Shown: positions 40,471-49,117, numbered from the stretch's first letter. The stretch is DNA of 64,000 nucleotides from Herbiconiux sp. SALV-R1 (GCF_013113715.1 NZ_CP053344.1:1736001-1800000), one strand, 5' to 3'. Notes: a model not told the origin generated them from the sequence alone. Numbers and translations: made by a program.

Positions 40471-42438
40471 CTAGCTCGGCAGCACCACGATCCAGACGAA
40501 CCAGACGATGGTGGCGAGCCACACGAGGGTGGCGCTCGCCGCCAGTGCCGCCGAGCCGCGGCCGCCGAGCCGCCAGACCGGGATGAGCCCGAAGAAGCCC
40601 ACGCCGAGCAGTGCCAGCCCGAGCCACGGCGTGAGCGTGGGCACGCCCACGAGCGTGAAGCCCGGGAAGGCGGCTTGGCCGGCGGTGACGGTGAGCCAGA
40701 GTGTGCCGAGGAAGGCCAGTCCCGTCACGGGGGCGATGCCGCTCGCGAGCATGAGCCCGAACGGCTCGCGCCGAATGGCCTGCACCAGCACCCCGATCAC
40801 CCAGCCCACGAACCACAGCGCCGCGAAGGCCGCGAAGATGAGCGGGATGGTGAGCTCGAACCAGTTGCGCTGCTCGACCGCGGTGACCACCGAGGAGAAC
40901 CTCGAGGTCGGATGCACGGCGTCGGCCGGCAGCACCGGGAACGCCTCCGCGGCGTCGGCGCAGCTGTCGGTGCTGACGGGCGACCCCGGCGAGGCGAGCC
41001 AGCCGGCGAGCACGTCGAGCGCGCACGCGTCGGAGGCGGCGCCGGCGCGGCCGTTGGCCTGCACAACGACCATCTGATTGTTCGCGAACACCGCGCGGCC
41101 CGCCTCGGCACCCGGGCCGGCGTACAGCGGGTCGGAGTCGCTGCGGAAGATGAGCGTCGGCTGCGACACCGGCGTGGGGGCGCGGAGCTCACCCGACGAC
41201 GGCGGCAGGCCGATCGCGCCGCAGAGCTGGTCGGCCGCCGTGAAGTAGCTCAGCACGGGCAGCGGCACCGGGTCGGTGCTCTCGGAGCCCTCCTCGGGTG
41301 CGACGGTGGGGTCGGCGCTCCAATAGGGCTGCTCGTCACGGCAGGCGTTCAACCAGAACAGGCTGAGGTCACCCGAGGTGAGCTGGTCGAGGGCTGCGGG
41401 GATGAACGGGTTGATCGCATCCTTCTCCCCGTCGGCGAGCCGGCTGAGGAGGTAGGGCACCGCGGAGGCGGTCGCCGGATCGTAGAGCGCCTGCTGCACG
41501 ATGGTGACCACGTCGGAGCCGGTGAGGGAGTAGTAGCGCTGCTTGCCGGTGATCGGGTTCACCAGTAGCCCGTGGGCGGGGTCGTCGCTGAACACCTCGG
41601 CGGCGGCCGTGAGGTCGCCGTTCAGGTCGGGGTACTCCCCGTTCGAGCGGGCCGAGATGGCGTTCAGCGTGTCGGCGAGGGCGAAGTAGGCGTCGCCCTT
41701 CACGTCGCGGTCGAGCGGCGAGAAGCCGTCGAGCACGATGGCGTCGACGCCGGCGTTGTCGCGCTGCGCGGTGAGCTGCATGATCTTGGTCGACCAGGAG
41801 TCGCCGTACAAGGTCCAGGTGGGGTAGCCGAGCGAGGCGCGGAGGTCGACGAGGTCGGCCGAGTAGTCACCGCGGGTGTAGGCCGAGGTGTCCCCTCCGG
41901 CCTCCGCGAAAGCGGTCAGGCACGCCTGCATCGCCAGCCCGACCTCCGCCATCTCGCTCGAGGGCGGGTCGTCGGTGGTGAAGGTGTCGATGTAGGCCGA
42001 GGTCGCCGCCGGGCACGAGAACGGCGCGCTCGACTCCGAGCTGCCGCGCTGCGCAAGCACCACGATGTCGCGGCTGCCGCCGATGCGCGGGTCGGCGGCG
42101 AGGGCCTCGGCGGTGGACGTGGTGGTCTCGCCCGGGCCGCCCGCGAGGGTGACGATCGGGGTGCCCGTGGCCGGCTGCGTCTCGGCCGGAATCACGACGT
42201 ACGGCAGGTCGAGGAAGCGCGACTCGGGGTTCGAGCGCCCCTCCGAGACGGTCAGGGTGCCGCACACCGCGCGGTCGGGCAGGCCCGGCTCGCACTCGCG
42301 CTCGGCGACGCCCGCGGCGTTCGCCGCGGCGCTCTGGCCGGCCATGAGAAGGGCCGCGATCACGACACCCCACGTGATCTGGGCGATGGTTCGACGGCCC
42401 ACGTCTCCCTCTCGGCTTCGGGTCAGGATTTCACGCAT
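40471..42438 (-). CDS. Exported alpha/beta-hydrolase of the S33/Tap type fused to a C-terminal membrane domain
   Basis: 655 residues. A signal peptide or anchor (TIAQITWGVVIAALLMAGQSAAANAAG) comes first. The hydrolase domain has the oxyanion turn TLAGGPGET, the nucleophile elbow LYGDSWSTK with Ser214, and the acid loop FRSDSDPLYAG. The region that should carry the catalytic His (AGHG in relatives) reads VQANGRAGAASDAC, so Arg seems to replace it. Four hydrophobic helices at about residues 535-655 make an unusual membrane tail. It occupies the place of the Hip1-type exported proteases (Rv2223c/Rv2224c) between glnA2 and panB in mycobacteria. Activity is uncertain. Confidence 0.75.
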   Translation of the reverse strand: MREILTRSREGDVGRRTIAQITWGVVIAALLMAGQSAAANAAGVAERECEPGLPDRAVCGTLTVSEGRSNPESRFLDLPYVVIPAETQPATGTPIVTLAGGPGETTTSTAEALAADPRIGGSRDIVVLAQRGSSESSAPFSCPAATSAYIDTFTTDDPPSSEMAEVGLAMQACLTAFAEAGGDTSAYTRGDYSADLVDLRASLGYPTWTLYGDSWSTKIMQLTAQRDNAGVDAIVLDGFSPLDRDVKGDAYFALADTLNAISARSNGEYPDLNGDLTAAAEVFSDDPAHGLLVNPITGKQRYYSLTGSDVVTIVQQALYDPATASAVPYLLSRLADGEKDAINPFIPAALDQLTSGDLSLFWLNACRDEQPYWSADPTVAPEEGSESTDPVPLPVLSYFTAADQLCGAIGLPPSSGELRAPTPVSQPTLIFRSDSDPLYAGPGAEAGRAVFANNQMVVVQANGRAGAASDACALDVLAGWLASPGSPVSTDSCADAAEAFPVLPADAVHPTSRFSSVVTAVEQRNWFELTIPLIFAAFAALWFVGWVIGVLVQAIRREPFGLMLASGIAPVTGLAFLGTLWLTVTAGQAAFPGFTLVGVPTLTPWLGLALLGVGFFGLIPVWRLGGRGSAALAASATLVWLATIVWFVWIVVLPS

Positions 42439-42490
42439 TCGGGTTACGTGCCCCCCAACCTAACGCATCCCCCGCCTCGGACGGCGGAAC

Positions 42491-42496
42491 TAGGAT
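42491..42496 (+). promoter_or_regulatory. -10 element TAGGAT of panB (leaderless)
   Basis: TAGGAT is followed by GGGGAC (6 nt) and the ATG at 42503. Confidence 0.55.
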
Positions 42497-42502
42497 GGGG
42501 AC

Positions 42503-43336
42503 ATGCCAGAGCAGACACCGCCGTCGACCGACTCCGCGCCGAAGCGGGTGCGCACCCGGCATTTCCAGAACGCGAAAGACAACGGCATCCGCATCACCGG
42601 CCTCACCAGCTACGACATGCTCTCGGCCCAGATCTTCGACGAGGCGGGCATCGACTTCCTGCTGGTCGGCGACTCCGCGGGCAACAACGTGCTGGGCTAC
42701 GACACCACCGTCCCGGTCACCGTCGACGAGCTCATCCCGCTCGCCCGCGGCGTGGCCGGAGCGGTCAAGCGCGCCTTCGTGGTCGCCGACATGCCGTTCG
42801 GCTCCTACGAGAACAGCGCCGAGGAGGCCCTGCACACCGCGGTGCGCTTCATGAAGGAGTCGCGGGCGCACGCGGTCAAGCTCGAGGGCGGCGTGCGCAG
42901 CGCCGACAAGATCAAGCGCATCGTCGACGCCGGCATCCCCGTGATGGCCCACGTGGGCTTCACGCCGCAGAGCGAGCACGGGCTCGGTGGCCACATCATC
43001 CAGGGCAAGGGCGACGCGGGCGAAGAGGCACTGCTCGCCGACGCGCTCGCCGTCGAAGAGGCGGGAGCGTTCTCGGTGGTGCTCGAGATGGTGCCCGCCC
43101 AGGCGGCGGCGCGGGTCACGAAGGCGCTGCGCATCCCCACCATCGGTGTGGGCGCCGGCCCGCACGTCGACGGCCAGCTCCTCGTCTGGACCGACTTCGC
43201 CGGGTTCTCCACCGGGCGCATCCCGAAGTTCGTCAAGCAGTACGCCGATCTGCGCGGCGTGCTCACCGACGCCGTCACCCGGTTCCGCGCCGACGTCGAG
43301 TCGGAGAGCTACCCGGGTCAGGAACACAGCTACTGA
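42503..43336 (+). CDS. panB: 3-methyl-2-oxobutanoate hydroxymethyltransferase
   Basis: 277 residues. It transfers a hydroxymethyl group from methylene-tetrahydrofolate to 2-oxoisovalerate, the first committed step to pantothenate and CoA. Family blocks are present: GIRITGLTSYDMLSAQIFDEAGIDFLLVGDSAGNNVLGYDTT, AFVVADMPFGSY, AHAVKLEGG, IPVMAHVGFTPQ and IPTIGVGAGPHVDGQ. Length is normal. It stands divergent from the membrane hydrolase; no panC or panD is in the window. Confidence 0.97.
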   Translation: MPEQTPPSTDSAPKRVRTRHFQNAKDNGIRITGLTSYDMLSAQIFDEAGIDFLLVGDSAGNNVLGYDTTVPVTVDELIPLARGVAGAVKRAFVVADMPFGSYENSAEEALHTAVRFMKESRAHAVKLEGGVRSADKIKRIVDAGIPVMAHVGFTPQSEHGLGGHIIQGKGDAGEEALLADALAVEEAGAFSVVLEMVPAQAAARVTKALRIPTIGVGAGPHVDGQLLVWTDFAGFSTGRIPKFVKQYADLRGVLTDAVTRFRADVESESYPGQEHSY

Positions 43337-43416
43337 GACGGATGCGCGGCCTCGCCCGCGCATCCGTCACCATCCGCCATGATGGATGACGACCACCCAG
43401 CGACAACGGAGGAACC

Positions 43417-43605
43417 ATGAGCGAAGACCCCTCGACCCAGTACTGGTACAACATGAAGACCGGAGAGGTCGAGAAGGGCTACCAGTCGTCGGTCGTCGAC
43501 CGCGTCGGCCCCTTCGCCACCCACGAGGAGGCCGAGCACGCCCTCGAGAAGCTGCGCGCGAACAGCGCGAAGTGGGCCGAGGACGACGCGGCCGACAACC
43601 GCTGA
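43417..43605 (+). CDS. Small SPOR-domain-like protein
   Basis: 62 residues, preceded by CGGAGGA. The sequence YWYNMKTGEVEKGYQSSVVDRVGPFATHEEAEHALEKLRANS resembles one SPOR-type repeat and is annotated this way in many actinobacteria. It has no signal peptide, so peptidoglycan binding, the usual SPOR role, is unlikely. Its stop overlaps the ppgK start by one base (TGATG), so it is translationally coupled to ppgK. Confidence 0.82.
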   Translation: MSEDPSTQYWYNMKTGEVEKGYQSSVVDRVGPFATHEEAEHALEKLRANSAKWAEDDAADNR

Positions 43606-44405
43606 TGTCTGAGGGCACCCCCGCCCCGACGCCGGCGTCGGGCACGACCGTCGCGGTCGGCATCGACATCGGCGGCACGGGCATCAAGGGCGCGATCGTC
43701 GACGTCTCCACCGGCGAGCTGCTCACCGATCGCAAGAAGCTCAACACCCCCGACGGCGGCAAGCCCGACGACATCGCCCAGACCGTGAAGGAGCTCGTCG
43801 GGTCGCTCGGCGAGATCCCCGCCGAGGCGAGCGTGGGCATCTGCTTCCCGGCCGTGGTGCGGCACGGGGTGACCATGTCGGCGGCGAACGTGTCGAAGAA
43901 GTGGATCGGCTTCGAGGCCGAGAAGCTGTTCGAGAAGACGCTCGGCCGCGACATCGCCTTCGTCAACGACGCGGATGCTGCGGGCTTCGGCGAGGCCACA
44001 TACGGGGAGGCCAAGGGCAAGGGCGGGCTCATCATCGTCACCACCCTCGGCACCGGCATCGGCTCGGCGCTCATCTACGACGGCGTGCTCATCCCGAACG
44101 CGGAGCTCGGCCACCTCGAGATCGGCGGGGTCGACTACGAGACCAAGGCCGCCTACTCCGCCAAGGAGCGGGAAGACCTGAGCTGGAAGAAGTGGGCCGA
44201 GCGGCTGCAGGTGTATTACGAGACGCTCGAGAAGCTGTTCTCCCCCGACCTGTTCATCGTGGGCGGGGGCGTGTCAAAGAACCACGAGCACTTCCTGCCG
44301 CTGCTCGACCTGGAGACCCCCATCGTGCCGGCGACGCTGCGCAACAATGCGGGCATCCTCGGGGCGGCGCTGCTGTCGACGAAGCGAACGTCTCTGGTGG
44401 GGTAG
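43605..44405 (+). CDS. ppgK: Polyphosphate glucokinase (ROK family)
   Basis: 266 residues from the ATG at 43605. It phosphorylates glucose with polyphosphate or ATP in glycolysis. Motifs: phosphate loop VGIDIGGTGIKGAIVD, FVNDADAAGFGEATYGEA with the catalytic Asp, LGTGIGSALIYDG and ELGHLEIGG. The zinc-binding Cys cluster of many ROK proteins is absent, as in other PPGKs. The frame is open upstream through the small SPOR-like gene, but that is a shadow. The last seven codons and the stop lie in the first unit of a 21 bp triple repeat. Confidence 0.93.
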   Translation: MSEGTPAPTPASGTTVAVGIDIGGTGIKGAIVDVSTGELLTDRKKLNTPDGGKPDDIAQTVKELVGSLGEIPAEASVGICFPAVVRHGVTMSAANVSKKWIGFEAEKLFEKTLGRDIAFVNDADAAGFGEATYGEAKGKGGLIIVTTLGTGIGSALIYDGVLIPNAELGHLEIGGVDYETKAAYSAKEREDLSWKKWAERLQVYYETLEKLFSPDLFIVGGGVSKNHEHFLPLLDLETPIVPATLRNNAGILGAALLSTKRTSLVG

Positions 44406-44446
44406 CGCACGTCCCTCGTGGAGTAGCGCACGTCTCTCGTGAAGTA
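44384..44446 (+). repeat. Three tandem 21 bp units between ppgK and rnpB
   Basis: Units at 44384-44404, 44405-44425 and 44426-44446 match GCGMACGTCYCTSGTGRRGTA with few differences. The first is the coding end of ppgK; the last runs into the TAGGCT -10 of rnpB. Each unit boundary creates a TAG hexamer (TAGCGC, TAGCGC, TAGGCT), so the promoter region seems to have been duplicated out of, or into, the ppgK 3' end. Confidence 0.75.
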
Positions 44447-44450
44447 GGCT
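44445..44450 (+). promoter_or_regulatory. -10 element TAGGCT of rnpB
   Basis: TAGGCT lies 7 nt before base 44458, the first base of the P1 helix of RNase P RNA, which fits the expected transcription start. Confidence 0.6.
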
Positions 44451-44457
44451 GTCGGTC

Positions 44458-44840
44458 GTGAATGGGCCGGCAGACGGTCGCGTCACCCGCTACCGGCTTC
44501 GTGCCGGGTGGCGGGTGCCGAGGAACGTCCGGGCTCCACAGAGCAGGGCGGTGGGTAACACCCACCCGGGGTGACCCGCGAGACAGTGCCACAGAGAACA
44601 GACCGCCACGGGCTCCGGCCCGCGGTAAGGGTGAAACGGTGGTGTAAGAGACCACCAGAGGCCGCGGTGACGCGGTCGGCTCGGTAAACCTCGCCCGGAG
44701 CAAGGTCAGACAGGATGCGCCAAGGCTGCTCGCTCAGCATCCGGGTAGACCGCTCGAGGGCTGCGGTGACGCAGCTCCTAGATAGATGGCCGTCAGGGAT
44801 CCGTCCCTACAGAACCCGGCGTATCGCCGGCCCATTCACC
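44458..44840 (+). ncRNA. rnpB: RNase P RNA (class A)
   Basis: 383 nt. The ends form a perfect 14 bp P1 helix (GTGAATGGGCCGGC at 44458-44471 with its complement at 44827-44840). Conserved core blocks are readable in order: GAGGAACGTCCGGGCTCC, CAGAGCAGGGCGGTGGGTAA, CCACAGAGAACAGACCGCC, GGTAAGGGTGAAACGGTG, GATAGATGGCCGTC and ACAGAACCCGGCGTA. It is the catalytic RNA that trims tRNA 5' ends together with the RnpA protein. Confidence 0.97.
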
Positions 44841-44857
44841 TTGTCGGCGGCTCGGCG

Positions 44858-45595
44858 CTACAGCCCCGACTCATCCGTTCGCACGAGGATGCAGCTCGAC
44901 TCGGGGTCGATGATGACGTCGTCGGGGGCTGCGGCCCTGATCTGCGCGAGATCGGTGGCCGTGAACGCCACGTTGCTTCCCAGCGACACGCCGCGGTGCA
45001 GCATCGCCGCGCCGATGCCGTAGCGCTCGCGCTGCTTCTCGTAGAGGGCGAGCAGCTCAGGGCTCTGGATGCCCGAGGCCACCGTCTCCCGATCGCGGCG
45101 CGCCGCGGTGAGCTGCGCCTCGAGCCGCGCCTTCTGCTCGTCACGGGTGCCGGCGAGCAGGCGCTCCTCGACACCGATGTCGTCGCGACGGGCGGCGATC
45201 GCGCTGAGGCGCTGCTCGATCTCCTCCACCCGCTCCATCAGCTCCAGCTCGGTGTCCTCCAGCGCCGAGCGGCGCGCGGCGAGCGAGGTGAGCTCGTGCT
45301 CGAGGCCCTGGATGTCCTTCGACGACGAGCTCGCCTGCAGGCGCTCGCGGTCGCGCTTCTCGCGGGCCTCGACCGTGGCGATGTCGGCTTCGACGCGTGC
45401 GATCTCGCTCCGCGCATCCTCCAGCTCGCCGTTCACCCCGCCGTACTCCTGGCGGGCGGCGGCGGAGTCGCGCTGGAGCTCTGCCAGGCGCGCCTCCTGC
45501 GGGAGGGTGCGGAGCGAGTGCTGCAGCTGCGCGATGAGGTTGTCGGCCGCCTGCAGGTCGAGGAGCTTCAGCTGTTCGGATGCGGGAGCCTTCAT
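44858..45595 (-). CDS. Coiled-coil protein of the C4-type zinc-ribbon family with a degenerate ribbon
   Basis: 245 residues. Residues 15-165 are one long heptad-rich helical hairpin (LIAQLQHSLRTLPQEARLAELQRDSA..., VEADIATVEAREKRDRERL, RRSALEDTELELMERVEEIEQRLSAIAARR). The C-terminal ATDLAQIRAAAPDDVI...CILVRTDESGL matches the zf-RING_7/C4 zinc-ribbon family, but three of the four cysteines are gone; only Cys235 remains. Family members lie next to NIF3-like genes, as this one does (45654). The function of actinobacterial members is unknown. Loss of zinc binding is inferred. Confidence 0.82.
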   Translation of the reverse strand: MKAPASEQLKLLDLQAADNLIAQLQHSLRTLPQEARLAELQRDSAAARQEYGGVNGELEDARSEIARVEADIATVEAREKRDRERLQASSSSKDIQGLEHELTSLAARRSALEDTELELMERVEEIEQRLSAIAARRDDIGVEERLLAGTRDEQKARLEAQLTAARRDRETVASGIQSPELLALYEKQRERYGIGAAMLHRGVSLGSNVAFTATDLAQIRAAAPDDVIIDPESSCILVRTDESGL

Positions 45596-45653
45596 GCGAC
45601 GTCCTTCAGGTCGGGGGCGGTGGGGGTGACGGCTGCGGTGCTCGAGCTGCTGC

Positions 45654-46472
45654 TCATTGCGTGACCACGAAGTCCCACGGGTCGGTGTTGAGGTCGCTCA
45701 CCGTCACCTCGAGCTCGGGCAGGGCATCCCGCAGCCGGCGGGCGGCGACGTCGAGCCAGAGCCATTCGCTGGCCCAGTGCGAGATGTCGATGAGGGCGGG
45801 GCCGCCGCCGGCGAAGCTCTGCTCGCGCGACTCCGAGGCGGGGTGGTGGCGGAGGTCGGAGGTGATGTAGAGGTCGGATGCGCGCACGGCCGGGTCGCCG
45901 AGCAGCGAGTCGCCCGCTCCCCCGCAGAGCGACACGGTCTCGACCCGCTGGTCGTAGTCGCCGGCGACCCGCACGCCGCCCGCGGTGGCGGGGAGCAGTT
46001 CGCCGAGGGCGAGGGCGATCCTGCCGAGCGGCGTGGGCTCGGGGAGCCGGCCGACGCGGCCGAGGCCGGTTCCGGGGCGCTCACCCGCGACGATGGGCCG
46101 CTGCTCGACGAGGCCGAGCGCGCGGGCGATCACGGCGGAGGTTCCGTCGTCGACGATGTCGGCGTTCGTGTGCGCGGCGATGAGAGCGCAACGCGAGCGG
46201 ATGAGCTTCGCCAGCAGAGCGCCCTTGTACCCGGTCTCGGCGACGGTCGTGACCCCGCGGAGCAGCAGCGGGTGATGCACGAGCAGCACGTCGATGCCGT
46301 TCCCCACGGCCTGATCGACCGTCGCCGCCACCGCATCGACCGCGAGCAGCACGCGGCTCACCTCGTCGTCGGGTGCTCCGCTCACGAGCCCCGGCGCATC
46401 CCACCCCTCAGCGAACGCCGTCGGCCACAGCGACTCCACGACCGCGTTGAACTCCGAGACCGTTGTCGACAC
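45654..46472 (-). CDS. NIF3-like dinuclear metal-centre protein
   Basis: 272 residues from a GTG with TAGGGT 6 nt upstream. It belongs to the NIF3/YbgI/YqfO family, which forms hexameric rings with two metal ions per subunit. Metal-ligand motifs are present: VLLVHHPLLLRG, ALIAAHTNADIVDDG, ITSDLRHHPA, and the C-terminal LIDISHWASEWLW with its His and Glu. The YqfO-type insertion is absent, and the length is that of short members. The biochemical role is unsettled; some relatives have been linked to GTP cyclohydrolase 1 type 2 by old annotation only. It is followed by the coiled-coil gene. Confidence 0.92.
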   Translation of the reverse strand: MSTTVSEFNAVVESLWPTAFAEGWDAPGLVSGAPDDEVSRVLLAVDAVAATVDQAVGNGIDVLLVHHPLLLRGVTTVAETGYKGALLAKLIRSRCALIAAHTNADIVDDGTSAVIARALGLVEQRPIVAGERPGTGLGRVGRLPEPTPLGRIALALGELLPATAGGVRVAGDYDQRVETVSLCGGAGDSLLGDPAVRASDLYITSDLRHHPASESREQSFAGGGPALIDISHWASEWLWLDVAARRLRDALPELEVTVSDLNTDPWDFVVTQ

Positions 46473-46478
46473 CCCTCA

Positions 46479-46484
46479 ACCCTA
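46479..46484 (-). promoter_or_regulatory. -10 element TAGGGT of the NIF3-like gene (leaderless)
   Basis: On the minus strand TAGGGT is followed by 6 nt and the GTG at 46472. Confidence 0.55.
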
Positions 46485-46591
46485 CCGACCCCACCCCACC
46501 CCGCGCGCCCTCATGGCCGGCAAGGGAACCATGCCCGCTCAGGGGTGTTGCCGCACAGCGGACGACGCCTGCGTAGTCGTCAGCGAAATCG

Positions 46592-48976
46592 TCAGCGAAG
46601 GAGCCGACGCAGGGGGGCCGAAGCACGACGCCACAGGCGCTTCTCCGGCGACCCGAACGGGTCTTCGGTGACCATGTAGGTCCACGTGCTGCCGGGGCGA
46701 AGGAAGCCGGACACATCGTCGTTCAGACGATCGGCTCCGGCCGCCGCGACGAGATCGGTCTCGAGCGCCGCTGCGACCGACGGCACGAATGCCTCGAACT
46801 CCCGCTGGGCAATGATGGTGTACTGCGCCAGCGGGTCATCGCGGGCCAGCGACCTGAGATGGATACCCTCCCGCGCCTCGGCGAGCACGGCAGCGTGCCC
46901 GCACCACGTCTCGTCGAGGTGGAACAGGGCCGCGCAGGTGGCGAAGCGCTCAGTTGACCCGCGACCGAAACGCGCGTCGAGGTCACCAAGCGCCTCGAGC
47001 GCCACCTCGGTGAGCAACGTTCGCGCTCCGCTGTCTTCCGCGCGACGACCTCGCAAGCCGGCATCGACGACGGCATCGCGCATCCGGAGCACAGCGGAAC
47101 GTTGACGTGAAGGAATCTCGGCGTAGCGCACGGTGGAAGCCCGCAGCTGTTCGAGCGAGGCCTCGCCGACCCGTTGGGCATGATCGATGAGGCGACCCGC
47201 GCGACTATGCTCGCCCGGGGCGAGGGAGCCCGTCGGGGCGGCGTCCCGACGCGGGCGCTCGGCATGCTCCTCCGAAAGCAGGTCTAGATTCCTCGTCACG
47301 ACGTCGTCGTCGAGGCTAACGAAGAAGATCGATGACCCGGGGTCGCCCTGACGCCCCGCTCTTCCACGGAGCTGCTGGTCGAGACGGCGCGTGTGGTAGC
47401 GCTCGGTTCCGATCACACTGAGCCCGCCGAGAGCGACGATGCGTTCCCGGTCGCGCTCGTCGGCGCCACCCAGGCGGATGTCTGTTCCGCGCCCTGCCAT
47501 CTGCGTGGAGATCGTGACCCGCCCGAACTCGCCGGCCCTGGCGATGACCGACGCCTCGTCGGCGTCGTTCTTCGCATTGAGCACCACCGCATCCACACCC
47601 TGCTCGTACAGGGACTCCTGGAGGCGCTCCGATGCGGCGACACTCGTCGTGCCGATGAGCACGGGGCGACCGGTGGCGTGCTCGTCCCGCACATGGGCGA
47701 GCAGAGCCTCGTCGCGGTCGGCGGCATTACGGAAGACCCGGTCAGGATGGTCGACCCGCCTGGAGGGCAGGCGCGACGCGACCGTCCCGGTGGTGAAGCC
47801 GTATCCCTCCGACAGGAGTGGCGCCACCTCCGCGGCCGTGCCGCTCATACCGCAGACCGTACGGTGGAGAGTCATCAGATCGCGGATGGTGAGGGAGTCG
47901 AGCACCTCACTCGTCGCGCTCACGGCGATACCCTCCTTCACCTCGATCGCCTCCTGGAGTCCGTCGGGCCAGCGCTGCGCCGATGCGACTCGGCCGCGGT
48001 CGGGACTGACCAGCTCGACCCGGTCGTCACGCACCAGGTAATCGACATCCCGGTGCATGAGAGCGCGCGCGTGGAGGGCGAGGTTCACCGTCGTGAGGTG
48101 GTCGTGTGTGCGTGCATCGAAGAGGTTCGCGATGCCCATCCGGTGCTCGATCGCCGCGATACCGGCCTCGGTGAGCGAGACATTGCGGCGATCCGTGTCG
48201 ATCTCGAAGTGCACGTCTTCGTGAAGGCCGGCGACGGCGATCGCCGCGAGCTCTCTGGAGGCGGCATCGTAGCCGCGGCCCGGCGCTCGCGACGCCGTCG
48301 CAAGGACGAGGGGTGTGGTCGCCTCGTCGATCAGCACCGCGTCGACCTCGTCGACGATGGCCACATCGGGTCGCACCAGAGGCCCGCGTGTCGGATCGGC
48401 CCTGAAGCGGTCGCGCAGTGCGTCGAAGCCGAGTTCAGAGGCCGACACGTGGAGGACGTCGCTGTCGTGAGCACGCCGCCGGGCATGCGTGCCACTCTCC
48501 GCCGACACCCACCCCGTCGAGACGCCGAAGGCCGCGTACAACGGAGCCATCCACTCGGAGTCGCGCCTGGCGAGGTAGTCATTGACAGACACCATATGGA
48601 CCCGCCTCCCGTGCAAGGCGTACGCGTTGGCGGCGATGGCCCCCGCCAACGTCTTGCCTTCGCCCGTGGCGAGGTGCACCCCGTGCCCGGCTGCGAGCGC
48701 CATCGCAGTGACGAGCTGACCGGCGAACGGTCGTAGTCCGAGGGTCTCCTCCGCTGAGGCGCTCACCACGTGGCAGAACGCGATCCACTCGGCGTCGCTC
48801 CACGCTCGTCGACCGGATGCTCGAAGATCTGCCATCACCGACGCCTGAGCTGCAGCCGAACGGTCGGTAGCGCTGCCGGCGCCCGCGGCCGCGGCGATCC
48901 GCTCGAAGCGGTGAAAGCTCGCCACCCCACCCATGCCGAGGAATGCGCGCACTCGCGGGCTCGCAGACGTTCTCAT
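46592..48976 (-). CDS. secA2: Accessory Sec translocase ATPase SecA2
   Basis: 794 residues from the ATG at 48976, preceded by GGGAGG; eleven further in-frame codons upstream have no support. SecA motors drive export through SecYEG. Motifs: Walker A HLATGEGKTLAG (Lys108), VNDYLARRD, Walker B VAIVDEVDAVLIDEA (Asp209-Asp212), ISTQMAGRGTDIRLGG, and RLDQQLRGRAGRQGDPGSS. The preprotein cross-linking and helical wing regions are shorter than in SecA1, and the C-terminal zinc-binding CxCxH tail is missing, as in other SecA2 proteins. It stands alone, with no secY2 or glycoprotein substrate beside it; cell-wall-binding proteins such as the one at the window start are conceivable cargo. Confidence 0.92.
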   Translation of the reverse strand: MRTSASPRVRAFLGMGGVASFHRFERIAAAAGAGSATDRSAAAQASVMADLRASGRRAWSDAEWIAFCHVVSASAEETLGLRPFAGQLVTAMALAAGHGVHLATGEGKTLAGAIAANAYALHGRRVHMVSVNDYLARRDSEWMAPLYAAFGVSTGWVSAESGTHARRRAHDSDVLHVSASELGFDALRDRFRADPTRGPLVRPDVAIVDEVDAVLIDEATTPLVLATASRAPGRGYDAASRELAAIAVAGLHEDVHFEIDTDRRNVSLTEAGIAAIEHRMGIANLFDARTHDHLTTVNLALHARALMHRDVDYLVRDDRVELVSPDRGRVASAQRWPDGLQEAIEVKEGIAVSATSEVLDSLTIRDLMTLHRTVCGMSGTAAEVAPLLSEGYGFTTGTVASRLPSRRVDHPDRVFRNAADRDEALLAHVRDEHATGRPVLIGTTSVAASERLQESLYEQGVDAVVLNAKNDADEASVIARAGEFGRVTISTQMAGRGTDIRLGGADERDRERIVALGGLSVIGTERYHTRRLDQQLRGRAGRQGDPGSSIFFVSLDDDVVTRNLDLLSEEHAERPRRDAAPTGSLAPGEHSRAGRLIDHAQRVGEASLEQLRASTVRYAEIPSRQRSAVLRMRDAVVDAGLRGRRAEDSGARTLLTEVALEALGDLDARFGRGSTERFATCAALFHLDETWCGHAAVLAEAREGIHLRSLARDDPLAQYTIIAQREFEAFVPSVAAALETDLVAAAGADRLNDDVSGFLRPGSTWTYMVTEDPFGSPEKRLWRRASAPLRRLLR

Positions 48977-49117
48977 TCGGCCTCCCTGATCGGGTCGTGG
49001 TGTCACCACGGCACATGACGAATCATCATCTTAGGTCGTCGCCACCCCACACGGCCTCCGCGATGGCCTGCGACGCAACCGACAACCGCTAGGATCGTTG
49101 TGCGCTGTCAGGCGTGG

